From assembly GCF_003115845.1 (NCBI RefSeq), contig NZ_KZ819025.1, positions 186,001 through 250,000 of the forward strand: a DNA stretch of 64,000 bases, given 5' to 3'. Below the pieces are notes generated by a model that had not been told where the DNA came from, did not search any database, and worked only from the letters and a program-made list of their open reading frames with translations. The DNA is from Brenneria roseae subsp. roseae (GTDB lineage Bacteria > Pseudomonadota > Gammaproteobacteria > Enterobacterales > Enterobacteriaceae). Numbering within the stretch: the stretch's first letter is position 1; every line of letters starts with the position of its first letter. The position numbers and the translations under genes are program-made. Shown here piece after piece: positions 1 through 9,470 of the stretch.

Positions 1-1
1 C

Positions 2-1426
2 CCGGAAATCACCATCAAAAGCCAATCTGTGCGGTTGCGCTTTATCAAAATTCTAACCGGTAACATTCGCAACGTCTTAAAACACTATGATGAAACGCTG
101 GCGGTTGTCCGTCACTGGGATCATATCGAAGTTCGGGCAAAAGAAGAAAGTCAGCGTGAAGCTATTCGTGATGCATTGACGCGCATTCCCGGTATCCACC
201 ACATTCTTGATGTTGAAGATCGCGCCTATACCGATGTTCACGACATTTTTGAGCAGACGCTGGCGCTGTATCGCGAGCAACTGGTCGGAAAAACGTTCTG
301 CGTGCGCGTAAAACGTCGCGGTAAGCATGAGTTTAGCTCTCAGGACGTTGAACGCTATGTCGGCGGCGGCCTTAATCAGCATATCGAAACGGCGCGGGTG
401 AACCTCTCCTCGCCGCAGGTTACGGTTCATCTGGAAATCGATCAGGATCGTTTACTACTGATTAATGCCCGCTATGAGGGGATCGGCGGCTTTCCGATTG
501 GGACACAGGAAGATGTGCTGTCGCTGATTTCGGGCGGTTTTGATTCGGGCGTTTCCAGTTATATGTTGATGCGCCGCGGCTGTCGCGTGCACTACTGTTT
601 CTTTAATCTGGGCGGCGCCGCTCATGAAATCGGCGTGAAGCAGGTCGCACACTATTTGTGGCATCGTTATGGCAGTTCACACCGGGTGCGTTTTATCGCC
701 ATTGATTTTGAGCCGGTAGTCGGTGAGATTCTGGAAAAAGTCGATGACGGTCAGATGGGCGTGGTACTTAAACGCATGATGGTCCGCGCCGCGTCGCAGA
801 TGGCGGAACGCTATGGCGTACAGGCGCTGGTAACGGGAGAAGCGCTCGGGCAGGTTTCCAGCCAGACGCTTACCAACCTGCGTTTGATTGATAATGCGTC
901 TGATACGTTGATTCTGCGTCCGCTGATTTCCCATGACAAAGAGCACATCATTAAGCAGGCGCGTGAGCTGGGTACGGAAGATTTCGCCAAAACGATGCCG
1001 GAATACTGTGGCGTGATTTCCAAGAGTCCAACGGTAAAAGCGGTGAAGTCGAAAATTGAAGAGGAAGAAAGCCACTTTGATTTCGCTATTCTGGATCGCG
1101 TCGTCAGCGAAGCTCGCAATATCGATATCCGTGAAATTGCCGAGCAAACCCGTCAGGAAGTCGTTGAAGTAGAAACGGTGGTGGCGTTTACGCCGACCGA
1201 TGTGCTACTGGATATTCGTGCGCCGGATGAACAGGAAGACAAACCGCTGTCGCTGACGGATATTCAGGTGAAGACGCTGCCTTTCTATAAGTTGAGTACG
1301 CAATTTGGCGATTTGGATCAGAGTAAAACCTATCTGCTTTATTGCGAACGTGGCGTGATGAGCCGTTTACAGGCGCTTTATCTGCGTGAGCAAGGATTCA
1401 GCAATGTGAAAGTGTATCGCCCTTAG
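2..1426 (+). CDS. thiI: ThiI, tRNA 4-thiouridine synthase / thiamine sulfur carrier enzyme (5' end cut by window)
   Basis: Transfers sulfur to uridine 8 of tRNA (4-thiouridine) and to ThiS for thiazole synthesis. The reading frame is open from base 2, and comparison with E. coli ThiI suggests only about eight N-terminal residues lie outside the window; the GTG at 29 is an internal valine. Order of domains: ferredoxin-like and THUMP, a PP-loop adenylation motif SGGFDS, then a rhodanese domain. The rhodanese cysteine of the CERGVMSR motif falls at E. coli position 456, and the EYCGV cysteine is also kept. It is convergent with the regulator gene that follows. Full function is expected. Confidence 0.97.
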   Translation, partial: PEITIKSQSVRLRFIKILTGNIRNVLKHYDETLAVVRHWDHIEVRAKEESQREAIRDALTRIPGIHHILDVEDRAYTDVHDIFEQTLALYREQLVGKTFCVRVKRRGKHEFSSQDVERYVGGGLNQHIETARVNLSSPQVTVHLEIDQDRLLLINARYEGIGGFPIGTQEDVLSLISGGFDSGVSSYMLMRRGCRVHYCFFNLGGAAHEIGVKQVAHYLWHRYGSSHRVRFIAIDFEPVVGEILEKVDDGQMGVVLKRMMVRAASQMAERYGVQALVTGEALGQVSSQTLTNLRLIDNASDTLILRPLISHDKEHIIKQARELGTEDFAKTMPEYCGVISKSPTVKAVKSKIEEEESHFDFAILDRVVSEARNIDIREIAEQTRQEVVEVETVVAFTPTDVLLDIRAPDEQEDKPLSLTDIQVKTLPFYKLSTQFGDLDQSKTYLLYCERGVMSRLQALYLREQGFSNVKVYRP

Positions 1427-1440
1427 TCACATTGGAATCG

Positions 1441-1462
1441 GCCCTGTCTCGGTGATCAGGGC
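1441..1462. terminator. Weak inverted repeat between convergent thiI and the RpiR-type gene
   Basis: GCCCTG and CAGGGC (1441–1446 and 1457–1462) form a 6-bp stem with a 10-nt loop. There is no good T-run on either side, so intrinsic termination is uncertain. It lies exactly between two convergent genes. Confidence 0.35.
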
Positions 1463-1472
1463 GGTTACTTCT

Positions 1473-2336
1473 TTATGAACGATAAAGCTTCAGACATTTC
1501 ACCCGATTTTCATACGCCTCCAGCCGGTGTTTGAGCTGCTCTTTATTTTTTGATGCGACACAGTGTAGCAACACATTGAGAGCGCTGGCCAAACCGCCGG
1601 TTGATTCCAGAATCAACCCGGTTTTAGTCGTCATGGTCACGATGTAGGGCGTATTCATATATTTGGCAATGCCATACTCATCGGTAAACACCACCAGATC
1701 GGCGTTTTCTTTTATGCACTCATTGGCGAAAGAGACGCCAGCCTCGGCGTAAGGCGCAATGTCGATTAAAATCACACAGCAATGCTTTTCATAGCTATCA
1801 AGCCATTGACCCAGTACGCCGCTGTATAAATCCAGAAATTCAACGTCAGAGCGGACGAGTGATAGCCGATTGGAGAAATCCTCAGCCATCCCGCGAATGG
1901 TCTGAAAACCACAGATGAACACTTTCTCCGCGTTGCATACGCGCTCAACAATCTCCTGCCAGTGCTGGCTGCCAAGCTGTTCCCAGAATTTAACCAGTGC
2001 ATCAATCTCTTTATTGAGGTGAATGGTTAAATCATCCGATTGTTGCTCAACCCGTGCCAGCAAAGTGGTATTCAGCAATGATTGCACCCGGACGTCATCA
2101 CGCAGGTCTTCTTTTAGCCCCTGTAATCCTTTGTAACCTAAGCGGCGCAGAAATCGGCTGACGGTATTAGGGCTGACGCCACTTTTTTGGGCAAGTGTTG
2201 CACCATTTTCAAACGCAATCCCCTCCAGATTGGCCTGAATGTATGCCCACAGCGTGCGCTCTGTCGGGGTTAACTTGCCGTCCAGACTCTCTATTCTTTC
2301 TGTAATCATGCGCTCACCCGATTGATTTGTTGACAT
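1473..2336 (-). CDS. RpiR/MurR-family transcriptional regulator (HTH + SIS)
   Basis: Likely regulator of the divergent transporter operon. The N-terminal part (about residues 10–85) is an RpiR-type helix-turn-helix with LAQKSGVSPNTVSRFLRRLG; the C-terminal half (about 120–260) is a SIS domain of the kind that binds sugar phosphates or related small ligands. The listed start (2336) has a poor ribosome site. An internal ATG at 2309, preceded by GGGTGAG, gives MITERIESLDGKLTPTERTL, which matches the usual RpiR N-terminus and may be the true start (278 aa). The family is known; the ligand is unknown. The gene belongs to the accessory block absent between thiI and yajL in E. coli. Confidence 0.85.
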   Translation of the reverse strand: MSTNQSGERMITERIESLDGKLTPTERTLWAYIQANLEGIAFENGATLAQKSGVSPNTVSRFLRRLGYKGLQGLKEDLRDDVRVQSLLNTTLLARVEQQSDDLTIHLNKEIDALVKFWEQLGSQHWQEIVERVCNAEKVFICGFQTIRGMAEDFSNRLSLVRSDVEFLDLYSGVLGQWLDSYEKHCCVILIDIAPYAEAGVSFANECIKENADLVVFTDEYGIAKYMNTPYIVTMTTKTGLILESTGGLASALNVLLHCVASKNKEQLKHRLEAYENRVKCLKLYRS

Positions 2337-2570
2337 AATAATACCGTTTTTTCTCTATTGGGTAATTAAATACCATTTTAGGGGTGTCAATGGCATAAAG
2401 ATTGCAGTTTTATACGTGAAGACATAAATATGTCATAAATTACGCTGATAGCAAAGATGAAGCCTGTAACCCTATCGTGATCCTATCAGCCATTCAATCA
2501 GGCGCCTGTCTCATCAAGGATGGTTTATTCGCCGATGTATCCGGCAGACGCCACTCGACGGAGAGTCAAC
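2337..2570. promoter_or_regulatory. Divergent control region of the regulator/transporter island
   Basis: This A+T-rich region separates the regulator from the importer operon and must hold both promoters. Two kinds of candidate operator are visible: a direct repeat AATACC(G/A)TTTT at 2340–2350 and 2369–2379 (29 nt apart), and a palindrome GACATA-AA-TATGTC at 2421–2434. Which one the RpiR-type protein binds cannot be told from sequence. Confidence 0.45.
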
Positions 2571-3623
2571 ATGTCTATTCGCGTTGTGAAAACCGCTAAG
2601 TGCATTTGTTTATCTCTGCTGGCATCCGCCATGCTGACCAGCCTGTCAGCACAGGCCGCCGGTGAATTACGTCTGTATAACTGGGGTGATTATATTAATC
2701 CGGCGGTATTAACGGCATTTACCAAAGAAACCGGCATCAGTGTGAAACTGGATACTTATGGCAATAATGAAGAGATGTTGGCTAAAATTCAGGCGGGCGC
2801 CAGTGGCTATGATATCGTTTTCCCCTCCGTTCATATGCAGGATGTCATGGCGACGCTCAATCTGCTGGAAAAAACGGATATTCATCAGGCTGCGGACTTC
2901 GGCAATATTGACCCACAGTTTTTGCGTGCTAAAACGGATCCCAGGGGGGAATATTGCCTGCCCTATGCCTGGGGCAGCGTGGGTATTTTCTATAATAAAA
3001 ATAAGGTAGATAAACCCATCACCTCCTGGCGTGATTTTTTTGCCGAAGCGGAGCAGGGTAAAAAAGTGATTATGCTTGATGATATGCGTGAAACGCTCAG
3101 CGTTGGGCTTATCGTCAATAATAAATCGGTCAATACCCACAGCAGCGATGATTTAAAACTGGCGGCTGATTGGCTGACGGCCAAAAAACCTCTGGTATCA
3201 GCCTTTACCTACGAAAGTATTCCATTAGTTCAGTCCGGCGATGTCGCCGCCGCGCATTATTTTGTCGGTGCGCTGATGTATGTCTCACAGGATCCCGATA
3301 ATCTCGCCTATGTTATTCCTGAAGAAGGGGCGACCATGTATCAGGAAAATATGTGCGTGTTGAAAAATGCGCCAAATAAAGAGAATGCCAAAAAATTTAT
3401 GGAATTCTTTCTGAAGCCGGACATTGCGGCGATGAATACCGCTCAGCAAATGAATGGTACGCCCAATCGTAAAGCGATTGATTTATTACCGGCGAGTTTA
3501 AAAAACAATCCGGCCGCCAACCCTCCCGCGGATGTCAAGGCCCGGCTACAGATATTTGAGGATCTGGGCCAATATCTGCGCCAATACGATCGTGTCTGGA
3601 CCCGGTTCCGCAGCGCGAATTAA
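2571..3623 (+). CDS. Periplasmic binding protein, polyamine/opine-type ABC importer (PotD/PotF-like)
   Basis: Captures a small cationic ligand in the periplasm. The start chosen is the ATG at 2571, preceded by GGAGAG. It gives a classical signal peptide with cleavage after AQA; an upstream ATG at 2520 would only add a non-signal extension. The mature protein begins GELRLYNWGDYINP, the hallmark of the PotD/PotF family, where the Trp and Tyr/Asp line the polyamine pocket. The later pocket segment that reads W-M-D in PotD is Y-Q-E here (within TMYQENM), so the ligand may not be putrescine or spermidine. First gene of a five-gene operon ending in an aminopeptidase. About 350 aa, normal for the family. 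Confidence 0.9.
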   Translation: MSIRVVKTAKCICLSLLASAMLTSLSAQAAGELRLYNWGDYINPAVLTAFTKETGISVKLDTYGNNEEMLAKIQAGASGYDIVFPSVHMQDVMATLNLLEKTDIHQAADFGNIDPQFLRAKTDPRGEYCLPYAWGSVGIFYNKNKVDKPITSWRDFFAEAEQGKKVIMLDDMRETLSVGLIVNNKSVNTHSSDDLKLAADWLTAKKPLVSAFTYESIPLVQSGDVAAAHYFVGALMYVSQDPDNLAYVIPEEGATMYQENMCVLKNAPNKENAKKFMEFFLKPDIAAMNTAQQMNGTPNRKAIDLLPASLKNNPAANPPADVKARLQIFEDLGQYLRQYDRVWTRFRSAN

Positions 3624-3672
3624 TGATTATTTATATTCATGGATTTTTTAACTTACCCTTGCCGGAGTTATT

Positions 3673-4818
3673 ATGAATGATAGTCATAACTTCCGTTCGG
3701 TCGTTACTCTGAATAATGCGGTTAAATACTATCGGACCCCGGAAGGGGGGAGTGTAAAAGCCCTGGATGGCATTAATTTGCAGGTGGCGGATAATGAGTT
3801 CGTCACTTTGCTGGGGCCTTCCGGCTGTGGAAAGACCACTTTGCTCCGAATTATCAGCGGTTTTGAGTCTCTGGACAGTGGCGAATTACAGATTCTGGGA
3901 AAGAAAGCCAATGAAATTCCGGCCCATCATCGACCGGTAAATACCGTATTTCAGAGTTATGCATTATTTCCGCATCTGAATATTGCCGATAACGTGGGCT
4001 ACGGATTGGATGTACAGGGGGTGCTGCGCACCGAGCGCAATCGCCGGGTGGCTGAAACGCTTGAGATGGTGGGGATGCAGGGCATGGAAAAACGCAAACC
4101 CTCGCAGCTTTCGGGTGGTCAGCAGCAGCGAGTGGCGCTGGCCAGAGCGATCGTCAATCGGCCTACCTTGTTATTGTTAGACGAACCGCTCTCCGCTTTA
4201 GATCGTAATTTGCGGCAAAGTATGCAGCTTGAGCTTAAACGGCTGCAAACAGAACTGAAAATTTCTTTTATTTTTGTCACCCACGATCAGGAAGAAGCCC
4301 TGACCATGTCAGATCGCATCATTGTGCTCAATGGCGGGAAAATACAGCAAATGGGCGATCCGACCGCGGTTTATGATCAGCCCGCTAACCGTTTCGTGGC
4401 GGGTTTTATTGGGGAAAGTAATCTGATCGATGTTTGTATTACAAATATCGCACCGCATCATCTGATATTAACCAGTTCTGCCGGTGATGTGTTTACCGCC
4501 ACGATGAAAGCCGGCGTAACGCATCAGCAGGGACAACGCTGGCAGTTATTACTGCGCCCGCAGCACTTTCTTTTGCAAAAAACCGGTGATGATAGCGCGC
4601 AATACGCCAGAATTGACGGTATTGTGCGGCAAGTCATATTCATGGGTAAGGATATTGAGATTATTTTTCATTCGGGAAAAAACGAATCTCTCAAGGTATT
4701 GATTGGCAACCGTTCATTAACGGCTCCGCCGTTATTCAAATCAGGCGATCCTATTACACTCTGGTATGACATCGCTTCCTGCCACTTGCTGCCTTATCAG
4801 GAGGAAGCGCATGTCTAA
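3673..4818 (+). CDS. ABC importer ATPase (PotA/PotG-like)
   Basis: ATP-hydrolysing subunit of the importer. Visible motifs: Walker A GPSGCGKTT, Q-loop in NTVFQSYALFPH, signature LSGGQQQR, Walker B LLLLDEPLSALD and switch His in VTHDQEEA. The last 130 residues form a TOBE-like regulatory domain, as in PotA. Start ATG at 3673 follows GGAG at a 6-nt spacing. It lies 49 nt after the binding-protein gene, and its last 8 nt overlap the next gene, which indicates translational coupling. Confidence 0.93.
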   Translation: MNDSHNFRSVVTLNNAVKYYRTPEGGSVKALDGINLQVADNEFVTLLGPSGCGKTTLLRIISGFESLDSGELQILGKKANEIPAHHRPVNTVFQSYALFPHLNIADNVGYGLDVQGVLRTERNRRVAETLEMVGMQGMEKRKPSQLSGGQQQRVALARAIVNRPTLLLLDEPLSALDRNLRQSMQLELKRLQTELKISFIFVTHDQEEALTMSDRIIVLNGGKIQQMGDPTAVYDQPANRFVAGFIGESNLIDVCITNIAPHHLILTSSAGDVFTATMKAGVTHQQGQRWQLLLRPQHFLLQKTGDDSAQYARIDGIVRQVIFMGKDIEIIFHSGKNESLKVLIGNRSLTAPPLFKSGDPITLWYDIASCHLLPYQEEAHV

Positions 4819-5719
4819 ATTGGCGGTCACACGGAAATTGAAGTTGATCGGGTTATTATCACCGATCGCTGTGTTATTAGGCGTGTTCTTTTTGATACCG
4901 CTTGCCATTATGATTATTTTCAGTTTTCTAACGCCGGGGTTGTATGGCGGTGTGGAGTGGCATTTCTATCCGGATAATTATGGCCGTATATTAGGCTGGG
5001 CCGATGGACAATTTGAAGAGTTTGATATTCTGTATCTGGAGATCATTGTTACCTCCATCCGTATTGCGTTGACCAGCGTCATTATTTCATTGCTTATCTG
5101 CTACCCTATTGCCTTCTGGGTAAGTAAAAAGTCGATAAAAGTACGTAATTTTTTATTGTTCATTATCACGCTCCCTTTTTTTGCCAGCCTGGTAGTGCGC
5201 CTTTATGCGTGGGTGCTTATTCTGCGGCCAACCGGGTTTCTTAATAATATTTTGCAGCGTGCCGGGTTGATTGAACAACCCCTTAATCTTATCTATACGG
5301 AAATGGCGGTGCTGATTGGAATGATCTACGTCTATATTCCTTTCATGTTCTTGCCGGTTTATGCCAGCGTGGAAAAAATTGATCGCAGTTTGATTTATGC
5401 CTCTTATGACTTAGGGGCTAATCACTGGAAAACATTCTGGCGTATTATCTTCCCGCTAACGCTGCCCGGTATTATTGCCGGCTCGGTTATGGTTTTTATT
5501 CCGGTATTAGGCAATTTTATTGTTCCCTCATTGCTTGGCGGCGCCAGAGTCATTATGGTGGGAAGTTTGATCGAACAACAATTCTTGTCTGCCCGTAACT
5601 GGCCCTTTGGTTCTGCGATTTCAATGCTGTTAATGTTGATGGTGTTATGCGTATTGATACTTAATTTTTACCTCACCCATCATCGCACGGGTACTGATTC
5701 AGTCAGTCAGATTAAATAG
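4811..5719 (+). CDS. ABC importer permease 1 (PotB/PotH-like)
   Basis: Inner-membrane permease with six predicted helices; the EAA loop reads ASYDLGANHWKTFWRIIFPL, which contacts the ATPase. The ATG at 4811 is chosen because it follows a strong AGGAGG; the longer reading from 4766 lies inside the ATPase gene. It overlaps the ATPase gene by 8 nt. Codon use is visibly richer in A and T (many TTA and ATT) than in neighbouring core genes, consistent with acquired DNA. Confidence 0.92.
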   Translation: MSKLAVTRKLKLIGLLSPIAVLLGVFFLIPLAIMIIFSFLTPGLYGGVEWHFYPDNYGRILGWADGQFEEFDILYLEIIVTSIRIALTSVIISLLICYPIAFWVSKKSIKVRNFLLFIITLPFFASLVVRLYAWVLILRPTGFLNNILQRAGLIEQPLNLIYTEMAVLIGMIYVYIPFMFLPVYASVEKIDRSLIYASYDLGANHWKTFWRIIFPLTLPGIIAGSVMVFIPVLGNFIVPSLLGGARVIMVGSLIEQQFLSARNWPFGSAISMLLMLMVLCVLILNFYLTHHRTGTDSVSQIK

Positions 5720-5726
5720 GTAACGT

Positions 5727-6569
5727 ATGAAAAAGCCCTTTTTTTCTCGTTTGATTAAGTGGTCGCTGGATCTTTATGGTCTTGCCTTTTTTATTTTTCT
5801 TTATTGCCCTATTTTATTGATTGTGATTTATTCGTTTAACGCTAATCCTATTAATATGATGATCTGGCAAGGGTTCAGTTTTGACTGGTATCTATCGTTG
5901 TTCGGTTTTGACAATAAGCTGAACGATAGTGCCTTATATATCGATTCAACCAGTCAATTATTGCAGGCGCTGAAAAATAGCCTGATTGTCTCACTGAGTA
6001 CCACGATAATATCAACAATAATCGGTACGATAACCGCATTAGTTCTGGCGCGGTATCGCTTTAGATTGCAAGGTTTTTATCGACTGCTGTTATATGTTCC
6101 CATGATGATGCCGGATATCGTTCTGGGTATTGCGCTATTGATATTTTTTGTCAATGTCGGCATTCCTCTGGGGAAAATATCTATTATTATCGGCCACTGT
6201 ACTTTCTTGTGCAGCTACGTCTTTCTTATTGTCAGCGCACGACTGGCGGGGATGGACGCCCGATTGGAAGAAGCGTCGGCGGATTTGGGCGCCAATTCAT
6301 GGGTAACATTCAGACGAATTACGTTGCCGATGATTCTGCCCGGCGTTATCGGCGGCGCATTACTGGCCTTTATTATTTCATTGGACGATCTGGTCATTAC
6401 CTATTTTATTTCTGGTGTTGATGCAACGACATTGCCGGTACAGATATACGGCATGATAAGGCGGGGAATCAAACCGGAAATCAATGTGATCGCGACGTTA
6501 TTAATTCTTAGCTCGTTATTGATCGCTGCTGTCGGACTGTATATCAGAAGTCGGCGTGTACATGATTAA
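5727..6569 (+). CDS. ABC importer permease 2 (PotC/PotI-like)
   Basis: Second inner-membrane permease, pairing with the gene 7 nt upstream. Hydrophobic helices are clear along the chain, and the EAA loop reads EASADLGANSWVTFRRITLP. The segment IISLDDLVITYFISG is typical of PotC/PotI. ATG at 5727 follows AGG at a 6-nt spacing. A+T-rich like its partner. Confidence 0.92.
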   Translation: MKKPFFSRLIKWSLDLYGLAFFIFLYCPILLIVIYSFNANPINMMIWQGFSFDWYLSLFGFDNKLNDSALYIDSTSQLLQALKNSLIVSLSTTIISTIIGTITALVLARYRFRLQGFYRLLLYVPMMMPDIVLGIALLIFFVNVGIPLGKISIIIGHCTFLCSYVFLIVSARLAGMDARLEEASADLGANSWVTFRRITLPMILPGVIGGALLAFIISLDDLVITYFISGVDATTLPVQIYGMIRRGIKPEINVIATLLILSSLLIAAVGLYIRSRRVHD

Positions 6570-6579
6570 AGGAAATATT

Positions 6580-7677
6580 ATGTCAAAACCAAGGGCTCGT
6601 CAGTTGGGATTACGATTCGCCGGCCAGACGGGCATCCATAATGCCATCACCGATGTGCCGGGGGTTCTGGTTGGCTATCAGACAATAAATGGTATGAGCC
6701 ATACCAAAAAACAAATTAAAACCGGGGTTACCGCGATTTTACCGCGCGGGTATCAAACTGAGCCGGAGCCAGTCTGGGCGGGCTATCATTCGCTCAATGG
6801 CAATGGCGAGATGACCGGCACCCACTGGATAAAAGATGGCGGTTATTTTGTCGGCCCGGTCTGCCTGACCAATACGCATTCTACCGGCACCGTACATCAG
6901 GCCGCCGTTCGCTGGATGATTGAACAATACCATGAAACCTGGGACCGGCATCATCTCTGGGCGATGCCGGTCGTTGCCGAAACCTATGATGGTGTTATTA
7001 ACGATATCAATGGGTTGCATGTGACCGTTGATGATGCGCTGGCGGCGCTGAATGCCGCGCATGCCGGACCGCTGGCCGAAGGAAATATTGGGGGCGGGAA
7101 TGGTATGATTTGTTACGGATTTAAAGGCGGGACCGGAACATCATCACGCTGTTTTTGCATTGATGGGGAAAATTACACCTTAGGCGCATTAGTGCAGGCG
7201 AATTACGGACAGCGATCGTGGTTTAATCTTTTTGGCGTGCCGGTAGGTAAAATAATGGATGCCGAACTGCCGGAGGCGCTGACGCGAGAACGTGGCTCAA
7301 TTATCGTGGTACTGGCGACCGATGCGCCGATTATGCCGCACCAGTTACAGCGTCTGGCCAGACGGGCGGGGTTAGGCATCTCTCAGTCGGGGAGCCCCGG
7401 CGGGAATAATTCCGGGGATATCTTTCTGGCTTTTAGTACTGCGAACGCCGCTCCGCTACCGCAGATTTCAGAAGCCCATCTGTCCTTTCGCTATTTAAAC
7501 GACGAGTGTTTCGACGAGATTTATCTGGCGGCGGTGGAGAGTACGCATGAAGCGGTTATTAATGCCATGTTGGCGGCAGAAGACAGCGCCATGCAAAAAC
7601 CACAAGGGATTTGTAAGGCGATTGATCCGCAGGCGCTCTATAACCTGTTGAAAGCGGAGAATCCCTCGGCGGTTTGA
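6580..7677 (+). CDS. P1-family (DmpA/BapA-type) self-cleaving aminopeptidase
   Basis: N-terminal-nucleophile hydrolase of the family that includes D-aminopeptidase DmpA and the beta-peptidyl aminopeptidases. These remove N-terminal D-, beta- or small L-residues from amides and short peptides. Diagnostic stretches: EGNIGGGNGMICYGFKGG near residues 168–184 and GSPGGNNSGDIFLAF near 271–285. By family analogy the precursor is cleaved just before Ser278 to expose the catalytic serine. No signal peptide, so it is cytoplasmic. Start ATG at 6580 follows AAAGGAA; a GTG at 6556 and an ATG at 6562 overlap the permease end and are less likely. It is 10 nt after the permease, so it probably processes whatever the importer brings in. 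Substrate unknown. Confidence 0.88.
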   Translation: MSKPRARQLGLRFAGQTGIHNAITDVPGVLVGYQTINGMSHTKKQIKTGVTAILPRGYQTEPEPVWAGYHSLNGNGEMTGTHWIKDGGYFVGPVCLTNTHSTGTVHQAAVRWMIEQYHETWDRHHLWAMPVVAETYDGVINDINGLHVTVDDALAALNAAHAGPLAEGNIGGGNGMICYGFKGGTGTSSRCFCIDGENYTLGALVQANYGQRSWFNLFGVPVGKIMDAELPEALTRERGSIIVVLATDAPIMPHQLQRLARRAGLGISQSGSPGGNNSGDIFLAFSTANAAPLPQISEAHLSFRYLNDECFDEIYLAAVESTHEAVINAMLAAEDSAMQKPQGICKAIDPQALYNLLKAENPSAV

Positions 7678-7728
7678 TAAGGGAGAAAACCGTGCGGGTT
7701 TATCCTGTTTGCCCTGAAAAGAAGGGAG

Positions 7729-8319
7729 TCAATCCCGATAGTTGTAAATACCGGGCGGCAATATGAGCTGAGCGGCTATCTCCGCCGCTTTTGCCTTGCC
7801 CAGTAACAGGTCGATCAACTTCAGAGCAAAATCCATACTGGTTCCCGGTCCCTGCGTGGTTAATAGATTGACGCGCGGATCGTAAACCACGCGTTTTTCC
7901 ATCCACTTTTCAGGTGAGATCTTCTCTTTTAAATCCGGGTATCCGGTCATGTTGCCGACGGGGAAAAGCTGGTGGTGTTCAAGCACCAGCGCTGGCGTGG
8001 CGCACATTGCAGCCACAATCTTTCCATCCTGATTGGCCTGACGAACACATTCCACCAGTAGGGGGCTGTCCCGGAAACATTCGGCGCCTTTCAGCCCGCC
8101 GGGTAACACCAGCGCATCAAAATGACGGTCCGCAACTTCCACCAAAGGGGCGTCAGCCAGTAACCGGACACCCCGTGAACAGGTAATTTCGAGGTTACCG
8201 TCACTGGCGACGCTGGCGAGAGTCACCTGAATTCCAGCCCTGACCAACAGGTCGATGGTCGTGACCGCTTCGGTTTCTTCACTACCAGGAGCCAGACACA
8301 CCAGTACCGACGCGCTCAT
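7729..8319 (-). CDS. yajL: YajL, DJ-1/PfpI-family protein deglycase/chaperone
   Basis: DJ-1 superfamily member reported to protect proteins against oxidative and carbonyl damage. The conserved nucleophilic cysteine is Cys106, in AAMCATPA. The ATG at 8319 gives the 196-residue E. coli length and has AAGGA at 8-nt spacing; an ATG two codons upstream (8325) sits too close to that site. It overlaps panE by 38 nt on the same strand, so the two are probably co-transcribed. Confidence 0.95.
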   Translation of the reverse strand: MSASVLVCLAPGSEETEAVTTIDLLVRAGIQVTLASVASDGNLEITCSRGVRLLADAPLVEVADRHFDALVLPGGLKGAECFRDSPLLVECVRQANQDGKIVAAMCATPALVLEHHQLFPVGNMTGYPDLKEKISPEKWMEKRVVYDPRVNLLTTQGPGTSMDFALKLIDLLLGKAKAAEIAAQLILPPGIYNYRD

Positions 8320-9190
8320 ATTCATTTTCCTTACGCTTGATTTGTTCGAAAAGACGGCTATTTTCGGGTAACGTCAGGCCGTGGATACGAGCCCGGCGCA
8401 GCAGATAGCCGGTAATGTAGTCAATCTCGGTATGACGTTGCGCCATGATGTCTTGCAGCATCGATGACGTATTGGCCGCGGTATTCTGAATGATTTGTTC
8501 AATATAGAGCTGCAAACTGTCACGTGACGTATGAAACCCTTCGCGATCCATCACTTCGGCCACTTCCTGACAAAGCGATTTAATTTGTTCCGGGTAAGCC
8601 TGCAATCCGCCATTCGTACACTGATAGATCGCGGTCAGCGGATTGATGACGCAGTTTGCCGCCAGCTTAAGCCAGCAGGTCGCAGTAATGTTATTGTGCC
8701 AGGCTACATCAGGTAATGCTTGATGCAAAATTTCGGCAAAATGGCTTTGCTGGTCGCCATCATTAATCGATCCGATATGCGTGGTTCCCGGGGCCACATG
8801 AACCACCGTGGTCGTATCACGGCGCGCTGCGTGGGTGGTAATGCCGATAATCAATGGTTGCCTGTGCGCAGGCAGTTCTTCGCGCGTGCCCATTCCGTTA
8901 TGCAAAAGCAAAATGGTGCAGTGCGGATTGAGCTGCGGTAGTAAGGCGGCGACGGCATCGGAAACCTGCCAGGCTTTCAATGTCACGAGCAATAGCTCGC
9001 TTTGCGCCAGATGATCGGGATCGTTCGCCGTCAGATTAAGGTTACAGTGTTGGCCATTCAACATGATCACATTGACGGAACAAAATGGTTGCGGGATCCG
9101 CAGCCACCCCTGAACATCATGTCCCTGCTGATGTAAAGCGGCAAGCCACAGCTGGCCGATGGCGCCGCAACCAAGAACGGTTATTTTCAT
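8282..9190 (-). CDS. panE: PanE, 2-dehydropantoate 2-reductase
   Basis: Reduces ketopantoate to pantoate with NADPH, for pantothenate and CoA synthesis. The N-terminus [23 protein letters not shown] carries the GxGxxG Rossmann motif at residues 7–12; the C-terminal helical domain includes [13 protein letters not shown], with the catalytic lysine of the family. 302 aa, as in E. coli (303). Divergent from yajQ. Confidence 0.96.
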   Translation of the reverse strand: MKITVLGCGAIGQLWLAALHQQGHDVQGWLRIPQPFCSVNVIMLNGQHCNLNLTANDPDHLAQSELLLVTLKAWQVSDAVAALLPQLNPHCTILLLHNGMGTREELPAHRQPLIIGITTHAARRDTTTVVHVAPGTTHIGSINDGDQQSHFAEILHQALPDVAWHNNITATCWLKLAANCVINPLTAIYQCTNGGLQAYPEQIKSLCQEVAEVMDREGFHTSRDSLQLYIEQIIQNTAANTSSMLQDIMAQRHTEIDYITGYLLRRARIHGLTLPENSRLFEQIKRKENEYERVGTGVSGSW

Positions 9191-9470
9191 TTGACTCTCC
9201 CTTTGTTATTGATACGGGAACTGTCGTTCTTGTATCGGCCATTCACAGACCATAATTCGCATCAATATCCATTTATACCCGTTATCTTTCAACTCGCAAC
9301 CGAGTTAAGAATCTTGTCCCGATACCAGATGTTCTGGGTCTGTCAGGCTAATCAGCGATTACGGCAGCGTAAAAGCTGAGCGTCATAAACCTGATAGCGA
9401 CTCGTATTTTGTTTATGACAAAGGAGCGGTTATTATGCTCGCCAGATCAAACTTGTCAGGAGAACAAATT
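9191..9470. promoter_or_regulatory. Divergent panE / yajQ intergenic region
   Basis: Non-coding region of 280 nt holding the promoters of panE–yajL and yajQ. A short palindrome AACTCG-CAAC-CGAGTT is at 9291–9306. No known operator was recognised. Confidence 0.4.
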
